A stretch of 64,000 nucleotides of DNA, from assembly GCF_011065895.1 (NCBI RefSeq), contig NZ_JAALCR010000021.1, positions 1 to 64,000 on the forward strand. The letters are read 5' to 3'. Origin of the DNA: Paludisphaera rhizosphaerae (GTDB taxonomy: Bacteria; Planctomycetota; Planctomycetia; Isosphaerales; Isosphaeraceae). Of the stretch, positions 41,301 through 49,964 are shown piece by piece (position 1 is the stretch's first letter; every line of letters starts with the position of its first letter). The position numbers and the translations under genes are program-made. Under the pieces are notes generated by a model, which saw only the letters and a program-made list of their open reading frames with translations, made no database searches and had not been told where the DNA came from.

Positions 41301-44300
41301 TCAGTTCGAGCCAGCGGCCCAGAAACCGAGCGCCGAGGACGACCGGCCGACTTTCCTGGTCGTGGCCGTGGAGGCGAACGCCTCGGCCATCGCCAGCGAG
41401 TTGATCGACGTGCTCGACGAAGTCCCAGTCGTCGGCGCGATCGTCGAGGTCTTGACGGCGATGGAAGCGGTCGCCGACTGCGCGGGGGTGACATTCAAGG
41501 TGTAGACCCCGCTGCTGGCTGCGTAGAGTTCGGGATTCCCGAGGAAGACGAACTGGAACTGGTGGGTCATCGCGGACAGGGTCGACGTCGTGTAGGTCGC
41601 CGTCGTCACGCCGTTCGACGTGGTCAACTGCGGGAAGGCGATCGGGATGCCGTTGTCCAGGATCATGACGCCGCCGGCGTTGTTCGAGATGTTCCCGGTC
41701 GCAGTTAACGTCGCGGTGAGCGTCACCGACTGGCCGAGGGTCGCCGACGTGGGGACGCTGGCAGTCAACGCGGACGCCCCGCGAACGACGACCTGCTTCG
41801 TGGTGGCCGTCGCCGAGCCGAAGTAGGGATCGTTCGTCCCGTCGTAGGTCGCCGTGACGACGTAGGTCCCCAGCGGCACGGGGGGGATGTTGTTGAAGAC
41901 GGCGAGCCCATTGACCATCGTACCGCTGTAATTCACCGTCCCGATGTTGATCGAGACCTTACCCCCGTTGGGGACGGGAAGCCCAGCCATCGACGAGGCG
42001 GCGTTCACCGTAATCTTCAAAGCACCGCCGATCGCCCGCGGGTTGACGCTCGTCGAGACGGTCAGGACCGGCAACGCCTTGGCGACGCTCAAGGTCGTCG
42101 GCGTCGTGATCGAGTATCCGCCCGTGTAATTCGTGAACACGGCTCGATACTGGTAGCCGGACAGATTGAGCGTGGGGGTGAAGGTGTACCAGGTCTGGTT
42201 GGCGTTGTAGATATCGGCCCAGTTGGTTCCATCGCTGCTGAGCTGCCACTGCACGCCGCTGCCGACGATGGCGGTCGGGAGGGAGGCGGTCAGCGTCAAC
42301 GGCACTCCGACGTAGGCGTTGGTGGTCGTCGCCGCCGCGGATTGGTTCGTCCCGCTGGTGGTGGCGCCGCTTCCGGCGGGCGTCGTCGTGGTCTTGGAAA
42401 TCGAAGCGGAAGACGTCGCACCGGCGGCGTTAACGACGAGCTGGTAGACGGTGGAGCTGGCCGCGAAGAGCTCTGGGTTGCCCAGGAAGACGAACTGGAA
42501 CCAGTGCGACCCAGCCGTCAGAGCCGACGTGGTGTAACTGGCGGTCGTGACGCCGTTCTGCGTGCTGAACTGCGGGAAAGCGATCGGCACCCCCGTGTCG
42601 AGGACGACGACGCCGCCTTCCATGTTCGAGATATTGCCCACGGCGGCCAAAGTGACCGTCAAGGTGACGGCCTGGCCGACCGTCGATTGGGCGGGGACCG
42701 AGGCTGTGATCGCGGACGTCCCTCGGACGACGACCTGGCTCGTCGTTGTGATCGCCGAAGCGAAATTCGCGTCGTTCGTCCCGTCGTAGGTGGCGGTGAC
42801 CACGTACGTCCCCAGGGCGAGGGTCGGGATGTTGCTGAAGACGGCCTGGCCGTTCGTCAACGGCTGCGACAGGTTGTTCCCGCCGAAGTTCAGCGTCACG
42901 GTCCCGCCGTTGGGCGATCCGACTCCGGAGGCCGAGGCGGCCGTGACGGTGATGGTCAGCGGATCGCCGATGCGGCGGGGCTGGGCGCTGGTAGCGATGG
43001 TCAGCTTCGTCACGGCCTTGACCACCGTAAGCGTCGCGGCCGTCGAGGTCGCCGTGCCGCCCGAGCCGTCCGAGAAGACGACGCGGTATTGCTTGCCGGA
43101 GTCGGCCATCGTCGGGACGAGGGTGTACCAGGCGTTCGTCGCGCCGCTGATGTTCGACCAGTTGGAACCGTCGGTGCTGACCTGCCACTGGGCGCCGAGA
43201 TTGAGCGCCGCGGTCGAGGAGGCCGTGAACGTGGTCGACTGGCCGACCGTCGCGGTGCGACTCGTCGGGTTGGCGGTCACCTGGAGCACGGGGGCTTCAT
43301 AGAAGAAGTAGGCCGCCCCCTGGTAGGGCTGCAGCGGGTTGACCGTCGCCAACGGCGCGCCGGCGAGGACCGTGGTCGCCGAGACCGCCACGCCCTGGCC
43401 CAGATGATCGCTGGCGGCGCCGTCGGAAGCCGTCAAGCGCGCCGTCTGCGTCCAGGTCACGCCCGAAAGGTGGTCGAACACATAGACGACCCCCTGATGG
43501 GAGTTCGAGCCCACCGCGGCCTGGGCGGCCCCCACCGCGGCGCGACGACCGTCGGGCGAGAGGCTCACATCCAGGCCGAACTCGTCGCCGGCCTGACCGT
43601 CGGAAGCGGTGATTTTCGCGATCTGAGTCCAGTTGGAGAGCGAGCGGAAGAAGACGTAGGCCGCTCCCTGGTTCGCATTGCCGCCAACGTCGACCAGAGG
43701 GGCGCCCACCAGCAGGGTCGAACCGTCGTCGTTGAGCGCCACCGCGGCTCCGAGGCCGCTGTCGGCGGCGGCGTCCGAGGCCGTCAAGACCTTGATGACC
43801 CCGTTGTAGTAGGCGTAGACCAGCCCTTGCGTGGTGTTCGTCCCCACGTTCGCATTGGGCGCGCCGACGGCGAGCGTCGTCCCGCTCGCGCTGAGGGCCA
43901 CGGCGTATCCGTAGTACGACGAAGCCGAGAGCGTGCTCTGCGTGAGCTTGGAAGCCTGAGTCCAGGTCGAACCCGACTTGCCGAAGTAATACACGGCCCC
44001 CAGGTCGGTCTTGCCGGCCGAATCGGCGTAGGGCGTCCCAACCACGAAGACGGACCCGCTGGCGTTGGCCGACACGGAGAAACCGAACATGTCGCCGGCG
44101 GCGCCGTCGGAAGAGGTCACCTTGGCAGCCTGCGACCAGGTCGACCCGCTCAGCGTGAAGACGTAGGCCGCCCCCTTCTGAACGTTGCCGACGGTCGCGT
44201 CAGGCTGGCCGACGACGAGCGTCGAACCATCAGCGCTGAGGGCCACCGAGTAGCCGAAGCCGAAGTCATCGGCGGGCGGGCTGGAATCGACGGTCAGGCG

Positions 44301-45221
44301 GCTCGTCTCCCCCCATGACGCTCCGTTGGAGCTGAAGATGTAGACCGCGCCGGGAACCGAAGCGACGGAAGAGCTCCGGGCGCCGATCGCCGCGGTCTTG
44401 CCGTCCGCGGAGAGTGAGACCGCGTTCCCGAAATACACCGCCGTCCCGCCGACCGAGGGGTTCACCTTCGACTGCTGCACGAAGGGGTCGATGGTCAGCG
44501 GGTACTGCGCCTTGGCGTCGTCGACGACGATCGAAACCTCTTGTCGGCCGTCGGTCGACGTGGTGACCACCATCCGCGCCGGGACCGTCGCGCCGGTGGC
44601 GTCGTAGGCGATCAGACCGCCGTAGACCATCGACGAGGAGCCGTCAGCGCTGGCCAGCGTGACGCTGGTGCCATCGGACGAGGCGGCGGCCTTGTAGTCG
44701 CCGCCGAGGGCCAGGTCGATCGTCAAGAGTCCGCTCGAAGCCCCTCCCGCCGGCCGCGCGTCCAGCGTGAAGCCCTGCTGCAACCCCAGCGGGCCGTTGA
44801 CGAACCACTGCGAGATCGCGCCGTAGTCGTATTCCACCCGGTTGGACGAGGCGACGGTCGTGGCGGCTCCCAGGGACGTCTGATTGTCGCCGTAACCGAT
44901 CCCAACCACGTCGAGCGACCAGGACGATCCGGCGCCTGCGACCTGGAAACCGCCGGCGTCCACGTAAGCCGTGTAGGAGTTGGCCCCGTTCGAAAGCGAG
45001 TAGCCCCCGGTCCCCGTCGCCGAAACCGCGTACGACGCCTCCCCGGCGCCCAGAGCCGCCGACGCCGCGTACTGAAGCCCCAACGGAAGCTGCTGGGTCT
45101 CGGCGGACGCCGATGAGGAGACCGAATCCGCCCCGATCGCCGCCGACCAGGCGCCCGTCGCCGGTGCCAGTCGGTCTTCCAGCAGCTCGCGTTCCGGACG
45201 CCAATCTCGGCGTCGTCGCAT
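41301..45221 (-). CDS. Giant secreted FG-GAP/Ig-like repeat protein
   Basis: About 1306 residues. The N-terminus carries the planctomycete ELLEDRLAPATG motif, associated with export in this phylum. Residues about 250-640 have seven FG-GAP-type repeats (pattern F(G)xxVxLSxDGxxxxVGAP), consistent with a seven-bladed beta-propeller. Then come two tandem copies (about 270 residues each) of an Ig-like module: QWQxSxDGxNWxxI, (L/F)NNIP-type strand, GTYVVTATYDGTND, and a final LGNPELxAASSxVYxLxV. It is likely adhesive or structural. A longer start at 45293 is possible. No catalytic motif. Confidence 0.82.
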   Translation of the reverse strand: MRRRRDWRPERELLEDRLAPATGAWSAAIGADSVSSSASAETQQLPLGLQYAASAALGAGEASYAVSATGTGGYSLSNGANSYTAYVDAGGFQVAGAGSSWSLDVVGIGYGDNQTSLGAATTVASSNRVEYDYGAISQWFVNGPLGLQQGFTLDARPAGGASSGLLTIDLALGGDYKAAASSDGTSVTLASADGSSSMVYGGLIAYDATGATVPARMVVTTSTDGRQEVSIVVDDAKAQYPLTIDPFVQQSKVNPSVGGTAVYFGNAVSLSADGKTAAIGARSSSVASVPGAVYIFSSNGASWGETSRLTVDSSPPADDFGFGYSVALSADGSTLVVGQPDATVGNVQKGAAYVFTLSGSTWSQAAKVTSSDGAAGDMFGFSVSANASGSVFVVGTPYADSAGKTDLGAVYYFGKSGSTWTQASKLTQSTLSASSYYGYAVALSASGTTLAVGAPNANVGTNTTQGLVYAYYNGVIKVLTASDAAADSGLGAAVALNDDGSTLLVGAPLVDVGGNANQGAAYVFFRSLSNWTQIAKITASDGQAGDEFGLDVSLSPDGRRAAVGAAQAAVGSNSHQGVVYVFDHLSGVTWTQTARLTASDGAASDHLGQGVAVSATTVLAGAPLATVNPLQPYQGAAYFFYEAPVLQVTANPTSRTATVGQSTTFTASSTAALNLGAQWQVSTDGSNWSNISGATNAWYTLVPTMADSGKQYRVVFSDGSGGTATSTAATLTVVKAVTKLTIATSAQPRRIGDPLTITVTAASASGVGSPNGGTVTLNFGGNNLSQPLTNGQAVFSNIPTLALGTYVVTATYDGTNDANFASAITTTSQVVVRGTSAITASVPAQSTVGQAVTLTVTLAAVGNISNMEGGVVVLDTGVPIAFPQFSTQNGVTTASYTTSALTAGSHWFQFVFLGNPELFAASSTVYQLVVNAAGATSSASISKTTTTPAGSGATTSGTNQSAAATTTNAYVGVPLTLTASLPTAIVGSGVQWQLSSDGTNWADIYNANQTWYTFTPTLNLSGYQYRAVFTNYTGGYSITTPTTLSVAKALPVLTVSTSVNPRAIGGALKITVNAASSMAGLPVPNGGKVSINIGTVNYSGTMVNGLAVFNNIPPVPLGTYVVTATYDGTNDPYFGSATATTKQVVVRGASALTASVPTSATLGQSVTLTATLTATGNISNNAGGVMILDNGIPIAFPQLTTSNGVTTATYTTSTLSAMTHQFQFVFLGNPELYAASSGVYTLNVTPAQSATASIAVKTSTIAPTTGTSSSTSINSLAMAEAFASTATTRKVGRSSSALGFWAAGSN

Positions 45222-45728
45222 GGAAGAGCTCCGGCCGGACTTACTCGCAGGGGCCGAACGGCGATGCGGATCTCGGTTGCGGTCGACGAACATGTGGCGA
45301 TTCCCGTGGTTGCTGTTGCTCGTGGCGGTGGAAGCCGTTGTTAGGCGCAGCGCCGGCCCGGCCGCCTCAGGAACGCCTCTCAGGGCCTCCTATGAACGAC
45401 GGCTTCCAGGGAGGGGCTTTTTCTTGCCCAGGCAATCTAGCACCCTTCATCCTCCAGTTTCCACCCATTTGATTCGTTGACGCGCCGCGGCCGCCCGTCG
45501 ATCGTCGATCTGGCACGAATCCGTACGTGAACTCCCTTGGTTTTCCTGAACTTGAGGACTTAATCGCGCTTAAATACGCACCAACGGTGTCGCTTGCTGT
45601 CAACAACCTCTGTGGCACGGACGCGACGATCGCGACCAGCGAAGGACTTGCGAGTCCTGTCCGGTCGATACATAGTAGTGGTCGCCCCTCCCTCGCCGAC
45701 ATCCCCCCCATGGCAGGAGCCCTCCGCG
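45222..45728. other. Intergenic region, no recognisable gene
   Basis: About 500 bases between the divergent giant protein and dimethylformamidase-like genes, so both promoters are here. A short frame at 45220-45480 (MEELRPDLLAG...) has no coding character beyond the high GC. An AT-richer patch at 45535-45620 (cttaatcgcgcttaaatacg) is a plausible promoter region for the rightward gene. No repeat elements are obvious. Confidence 0.4.
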
Positions 45729-47243
45729 ATGACGCGCCCCCCCGGCTGGAATCGACGCGACTGGATGAAAACAGCGACGGCCGCCGGCCTGGCCTCGGGA
45801 CTCCCCGCGGCGCGGGCCGCGACCCCCGCCGATCCCGACCGTATCCGCGCCGAAAACGCCAAGCCCGGAAGCCGCGACTGGATCAACACCAAGGTTCGGG
45901 TCGATCCGAAGACCAAATTTCGGAGCCCCGGGATCGAGGGTTATCTTTCGCGCAGCAGCGTCCGGCCCGGCGAATCGCTGACGCTCCACGTCAGCACCAA
46001 CCCGGCCTCTCGATTCACCGTCGAGTTGTATCGGATGGGCTTCTACCAGGGCCATGGCGCCCGGTTGATGGAGAAGCTCGGCTCGTTCCCCGGCCAGGTC
46101 CAACCCGACCCCGAGATCGGCCCGATGCGGCTCCGCGAGTGCAAGTGGGAGCCCTGCGTCACGATCACCATCCCCGAAGACTGGGTGAGCGGCGTTTATA
46201 TCGGCAAGCTCAAGGCCGAGCGCGAGGGGCTGGAGAGTTACGTCGTGTTCGTCGTCCGCGACGACCGCAAGGCCGACTACCTGTTGCAGGTCTCCGACCA
46301 CACCTGGAACGCCTATAACCGCTGGCCGTCGAACTTCGCCCTCTACGACGACGGCAAGAAAAGCTGGTACTGGGGACCGGACGTCCAGACGAGCTTCGAC
46401 CGGCCCTACGGCAAATACTGCCAGATCTTCGATGCGCCGCTCTCGGTGGGCTCGGGCGAATGGCTCCTCTGGGAGTTCCCCTTGGCCTTCTGGATGGAAG
46501 AACAAGGCTACGACGTCACCTACATCTCCAACTTCGACACCCACTTCGACCCCGAAGGGCTCCGCCGCGCGAAGGGGTGGATCTCGATCGGCCACGACGA
46601 ATACTGGTCGCTGGAGATGTTCGAGACGATGAAGAAAGCCCGCGACGAGGGGCTCAACATCGCCTTTCTCTCCGGCAACGCCATCTGCGGCGTGGTCGAC
46701 CTGCACCCCTCCAGCGACGGTCGACCGGGACGGATCATCGAGCGCGTCGGCCGATTCGGCTCGCCCCGCCAGGGGGAGTTGGAACACGGCTTCCCGGAGG
46801 AGGCCCTGTTCAAGAAGAACGGCCCCAACGAGGCCACCCTCATCGGCGCGCAGAGCACCTATCCCGTCACCGGCGGCGGCGATTGGATCTGCCGACAACC
46901 GGCCCACTGGCTCTTCGCCGGCTCCGGGATGAAGGAAGGCGACGCGATCGGCGGCCTGGTCGGCTGGGAATGGCACGGTGAGCCCTGGCAGATCCCTGGG
47001 CTGGAAGTCGTCGCCAGCGGCCCAACCACGAGCCCGCGCGGGGAGGGGCTCTACACGGCCACGATCTATCCCGGGCCCAAGGGGAACATCGTCTTCAACG
47101 CTGCGACCATCTGGTGGGCGACTGGCCTTTCGGCCCCGCCGGGCTTCATCATGCCCAACGTCTACACCCAGCCCAAAGGCGTCGACCCTCGCGTCCAGAA
47201 GATTACGGCCAACCTCCTCGAACGCCTCCGGAGCACCGCGTGA
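45729..47243 (+). CDS. N,N-dimethylformamidase large-subunit-like exported protein
   Basis: A 504-residue protein. The N-terminus has a twin-arginine-like signal (NRRDWMKTATAAGLASG). The body matches the N,N-dimethylformamidase beta-subunit-like domain: residues such as TWNAYNRWPSNFALY, YWGPDVQTSFDRPYGK, FWMEEQGYDVTYISNFDTHFD, GHDEYWSLEMFETMKKARD and FLSGNAICG. In true dimethylformamidase this subunit binds iron; whether this homologue hydrolyses amides is unknown. It is coupled to the following S66 peptidase by a four-base overlap (gtga). Confidence 0.75.
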   Translation: MTRPPGWNRRDWMKTATAAGLASGLPAARAATPADPDRIRAENAKPGSRDWINTKVRVDPKTKFRSPGIEGYLSRSSVRPGESLTLHVSTNPASRFTVELYRMGFYQGHGARLMEKLGSFPGQVQPDPEIGPMRLRECKWEPCVTITIPEDWVSGVYIGKLKAEREGLESYVVFVVRDDRKADYLLQVSDHTWNAYNRWPSNFALYDDGKKSWYWGPDVQTSFDRPYGKYCQIFDAPLSVGSGEWLLWEFPLAFWMEEQGYDVTYISNFDTHFDPEGLRRAKGWISIGHDEYWSLEMFETMKKARDEGLNIAFLSGNAICGVVDLHPSSDGRPGRIIERVGRFGSPRQGELEHGFPEEALFKKNGPNEATLIGAQSTYPVTGGGDWICRQPAHWLFAGSGMKEGDAIGGLVGWEWHGEPWQIPGLEVVASGPTTSPRGEGLYTATIYPGPKGNIVFNAATIWWATGLSAPPGFIMPNVYTQPKGVDPRVQKITANLLERLRSTA

Positions 47244-48253
47244 AGCGTCTCATCGCCTCGTCCCTGGTACTCGCTCTCTACCTTGCGGCTTCGGTCCACG
47301 CCGAGGAGTGGACCAAGCCGCAGCCGCTCCGCACCGGCGATCTCATCCGGTTCGTCGCCCCGGCCGGCCCGGTCGACAAGGAACTCGTCGACCACGCCCG
47401 GACGCTTTTCGAGTCGATGGGCTACAAGGTGTACGTCCCCGAGGGGATCGAGCGGAAGTGGATGTACCTTGCGGGGACCGACGACCAGCGCGTGAACGAA
47501 CTCAACGAGGCGCTCCGCGACCCCAACGCCCGCGCGGTCTTCTCCTGCCGAGGCGGCTACGGGCTCACCCGCATCCTCGACCGGGTCGACTATGAGGCGC
47601 TGCGGAAGCATCCCAAGATCGTCGCGGGGTATTCCGACCTGACGGCTCTCCATCTGGCGATCGGCCTGAAGTGCCGGCTCGTGACGATCCACGGGCCGAT
47701 GCCGATGTACTCGCTGGCGAAATCAGGCGAGGAACACCGGTACGCCAACGACCTCTTCTGGAGGCTGCTGCGCACGGGCAAGTACTCGGACGACCCGGCC
47801 GCCGCCCTGACCGTTCCTCTCCCTTCGCCGTCCGAGCGGCCGAAGGCCCTCGTTTCCGGCAAGGCGACGGGGAGGCTCACCGGCGGGAACCTGACGTTGC
47901 TCGCGGCCACGGCGGGCACGCCCTACCAGATGGAGACCAAGGGACGCATCCTCTTCATCGAGGACACGCACGAGGAAGGCTACAGCGTCGACCGGATGCT
48001 CAGCCAACTGCGGCTGGCCGGCCTGCTCGACGGCCTCACGGGAGTCGTCCTGGGGAGCTTCGACGGCGCCGACGAGGCCGAGCTGGCCCAGGTCTTTCGC
48101 GACTACTTCGTCGGCAAGGGATATCCCGTGGTGACCGGCTTCCCGGTCGGTCACCTGCCGCCCAACGCCGTACTCCCTTACGGCGTGCAGGCGGAACTCG
48201 ACGCCGACGCCGGGACGCTCCGCCTGCTGGAATCGCCGTTCGCCGCCGATTGA
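47240..48253 (+). CDS. LD-carboxypeptidase, peptidase family S66
   Basis: A 337-residue exported enzyme with a signal peptide (KRLIASSLVLALYLAASVHA). Signature blocks: IRFVAPAGPVD, CRGGYGLTRIL, VAGYSDLTALHLA (candidate Ser nucleophile in GYSD), GGNLTLLAATAGTPYQM and FIEDTHEEGYSVDRML (carrying the catalytic Glu), plus FPVGHLPPNAVLPYGV with the expected His. S66 enzymes remove the terminal D-Ala from murein tetrapeptides; some planctomycetes retain peptidoglycan. GTG start overlapping the upstream stop fixes the frame. Confidence 0.88.
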   Translation: MKRLIASSLVLALYLAASVHAEEWTKPQPLRTGDLIRFVAPAGPVDKELVDHARTLFESMGYKVYVPEGIERKWMYLAGTDDQRVNELNEALRDPNARAVFSCRGGYGLTRILDRVDYEALRKHPKIVAGYSDLTALHLAIGLKCRLVTIHGPMPMYSLAKSGEEHRYANDLFWRLLRTGKYSDDPAAALTVPLPSPSERPKALVSGKATGRLTGGNLTLLAATAGTPYQMETKGRILFIEDTHEEGYSVDRMLSQLRLAGLLDGLTGVVLGSFDGADEAELAQVFRDYFVGKGYPVVTGFPVGHLPPNAVLPYGVQAELDADAGTLRLLESPFAAD

Positions 48254-48256
48254 ACA

Positions 48257-48277
48257 CGGGGCCCGTTACGGGCCCCG
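48257..48277. terminator. Hairpin between convergent genes
   Basis: cggggcccg and gggccccg form a GC-rich stem around ttac, three bases after the S66 peptidase stop and eight bases before the end of the convergent symporter gene. It could terminate transcription from both directions. Confidence 0.6.
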
Positions 48278-48284
48278 GATCACA

Positions 48285-49613
48285 TCAGACCTGCGCCTCG
48301 ACAGGCTCCGGCGTCGGCGGAGTGAGCTTGTCGAGGAGCACGGCCACCGTCATGTCGCCCAGGACGTTGGACGTCGTCCGGCAGCGGTCGAGGAACCAGT
48401 CGATCGTCAGCAGGATGGGGATCTTGTCCGCCGGCAGCCGGACCGCGGCGAAGATCAGGGGCATGGTGACGAAGCTGCCTGAAGGGATGCCGCCAGCGCC
48501 CACGCTGGCAACAAGCGTCGTCAGCATGATGATCACCTGATCGGTGAGGCTCAGCGAGTACCCCAGCGCCTGAGCCATGAACAGCGCCGCCGTCGCCTGG
48601 TAGAGCGCGGTGCCGTCGTTGTTGAAGTTGGTGCCGATGCAGGCGCAAAGCTGGCTCGACTGACGGGTCACTCCCAACCGCCCCAGCGACTTGAGCGTAA
48701 TCGGGATCGTGGCCGCAGTGCTCGCCGTGCTGAAGGTGTTGGCCATCACGTCGGCCGCCCCCTTCAAGAACCGGACGGGAGACATCCGGGCGAGAAACGC
48801 CATCTGGAGCAAGTACCAGGTCACCTGGCAGCAAAGCCCCAGAACGACGACGCCAATGAGCTTGACGAGCGAGCCGAGGATCCTCATCCCCTCCGCATGA
48901 CCGACCTGCGCGGCGACGATCCCCAGGACCGCCAGCGGCACCAGGGCCACCACCCAGAGCAAGACCTTCATCATCAGCTCGAAGGCGATCGAGAGCAGGT
49001 CGACGACAGTCTGGAACGACTCCTTGCCCTGGGCGCGGTGGGCGTCTCGGATCTTGACCAACCCGATCCCCAGCGCGATCGTCAGGACGACGAGTTGGGC
49101 GATGTTGTTGGTGGCGAACGCCTCGCCGATGCTCTTGGGGACAAGCTCCGTGACCAGCTCGGAGACGGTCTTCTTCGCGATCGTCCGGACTTCGCCGGGC
49201 TCCTTCAACTCCGCGCCGGCGCCCGGCTGGATGAGGTTCGACAACCCGAGGCCGATCATCATGGCGACCAGCGTGTTGATCAGGTAGAGGAACATCATCA
49301 TCGCCCCCTGCCGTCCGCGAATGTCGTTGGCGACAATCGCGTGCAGGATCGCCAGCACGACCAGTGGAGCCGCCAGCGCTGTCAGGGCCCGCATGATCAG
49401 GTTGGGGATGATTTCGAGCGACTTGGCCCCCTCTCCCCAGAACCAGCCGAGGGGAATCGCGATCAAGACGGCGATGATCACCCAGACGTAGAGGGGCAGT
49501 CCGCCCAGTGAACTCTCAGGTTCGTCCTCCACGGGCGGGGCGCCGATCGTTGGATCGAGTTCCGAGTTCAACAGGTTTGTGGCGTCGTCGCGGTCGTACT
49601 CGCTCGGCGGCAT
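48285..49613 (-). CDS. Dicarboxylate/amino acid:cation symporter (DAACS family)
   Basis: A 442-residue inner-membrane transporter of the glutamate/aspartate/C4-dicarboxylate Na+ or H+ symporter family. About eight helices plus re-entrant loops are visible; family signatures include GGIPSGSFVTMPLIFAAV near the second hairpin loop and NFNNDGTALYQATAALF, where ASTAATIPITL precedes it. A basic start (MPPSEYDRDDATNL) precedes the first helix. An earlier in-frame TTG at 49673 exists but the ATG has a clear ggaga site. Confidence 0.87.
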   Translation of the reverse strand: MPPSEYDRDDATNLLNSELDPTIGAPPVEDEPESSLGGLPLYVWVIIAVLIAIPLGWFWGEGAKSLEIIPNLIMRALTALAAPLVVLAILHAIVANDIRGRQGAMMMFLYLINTLVAMMIGLGLSNLIQPGAGAELKEPGEVRTIAKKTVSELVTELVPKSIGEAFATNNIAQLVVLTIALGIGLVKIRDAHRAQGKESFQTVVDLLSIAFELMMKVLLWVVALVPLAVLGIVAAQVGHAEGMRILGSLVKLIGVVVLGLCCQVTWYLLQMAFLARMSPVRFLKGAADVMANTFSTASTAATIPITLKSLGRLGVTRQSSQLCACIGTNFNNDGTALYQATAALFMAQALGYSLSLTDQVIIMLTTLVASVGAGGIPSGSFVTMPLIFAAVRLPADKIPILLTIDWFLDRCRTTSNVLGDMTVAVLLDKLTPPTPEPVEAQV

Positions 49614-49964
49614 CGCGGTCTCCGGGTCTCGTCGGGGCGGCGCAGGGGCGATCCGAGGGGATTCGCCGTCCAAGGAGAGGACCCACGATTATGCCGACCC
49701 GCCGCCTCGACTGCGAGAGCGCGACGCTCGGTGGGTGTGCCTTTGGATTTTGGCCGAGTTCTGGGCAAGGACGGTCTTCCCCTCTGGCGGGGGAAGACAG
49801 ATCGCGCAGCGATCAGATGAGGGGGACGACCGGCGCTGGATACGCATTCGGCGGCTGGTTCAAGATCCGCCGCCGATCCCCCCTCATCCGGCCCTGCGGG
49901 CCACCTTCCCCCGCGAGGGGGGAAGGCCGTTACGGCACCAATCCAGGGCGAGCCGACGCCCCGG
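49614..49964. other. Intergenic region carrying palindromic repeat copies
   Basis: About 350 bases between the symporter gene and the M16 peptidase gene, both on the minus strand. Its main content is two oppositely oriented copies of the palindromic repeat described separately (49775-49926). No gene or other element is recognised. Confidence 0.55.
49775..49926. repeat. Inverted pair of palindromic intergenic repeats
   Basis: Left copy from 49775 (tcttcccctctggcggggga, then agcgatcagatgagggggac) and right copy ending at 49926 (tcccccctcatccggccctg, then cgcgaggggggaagg). Each has internal palindromic arms, and the two are in opposite orientation. The same family is at 52838-52888, 53542-53595 and 59599-59720. 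Confidence 0.75.

Noticed and set aside
42342-44318. Long plus-strand frame opposite the giant secreted protein gene
   Set aside because: Translation is Arg/Gly/Val low-complexity, while the minus strand has clear repeats.
45220-45480. Small plus-strand frame MEELRPDLLAG... in the intergenic region
   Set aside because: It overlaps the start of the giant protein gene on the other strand and shows no coding signal or conserved motif.
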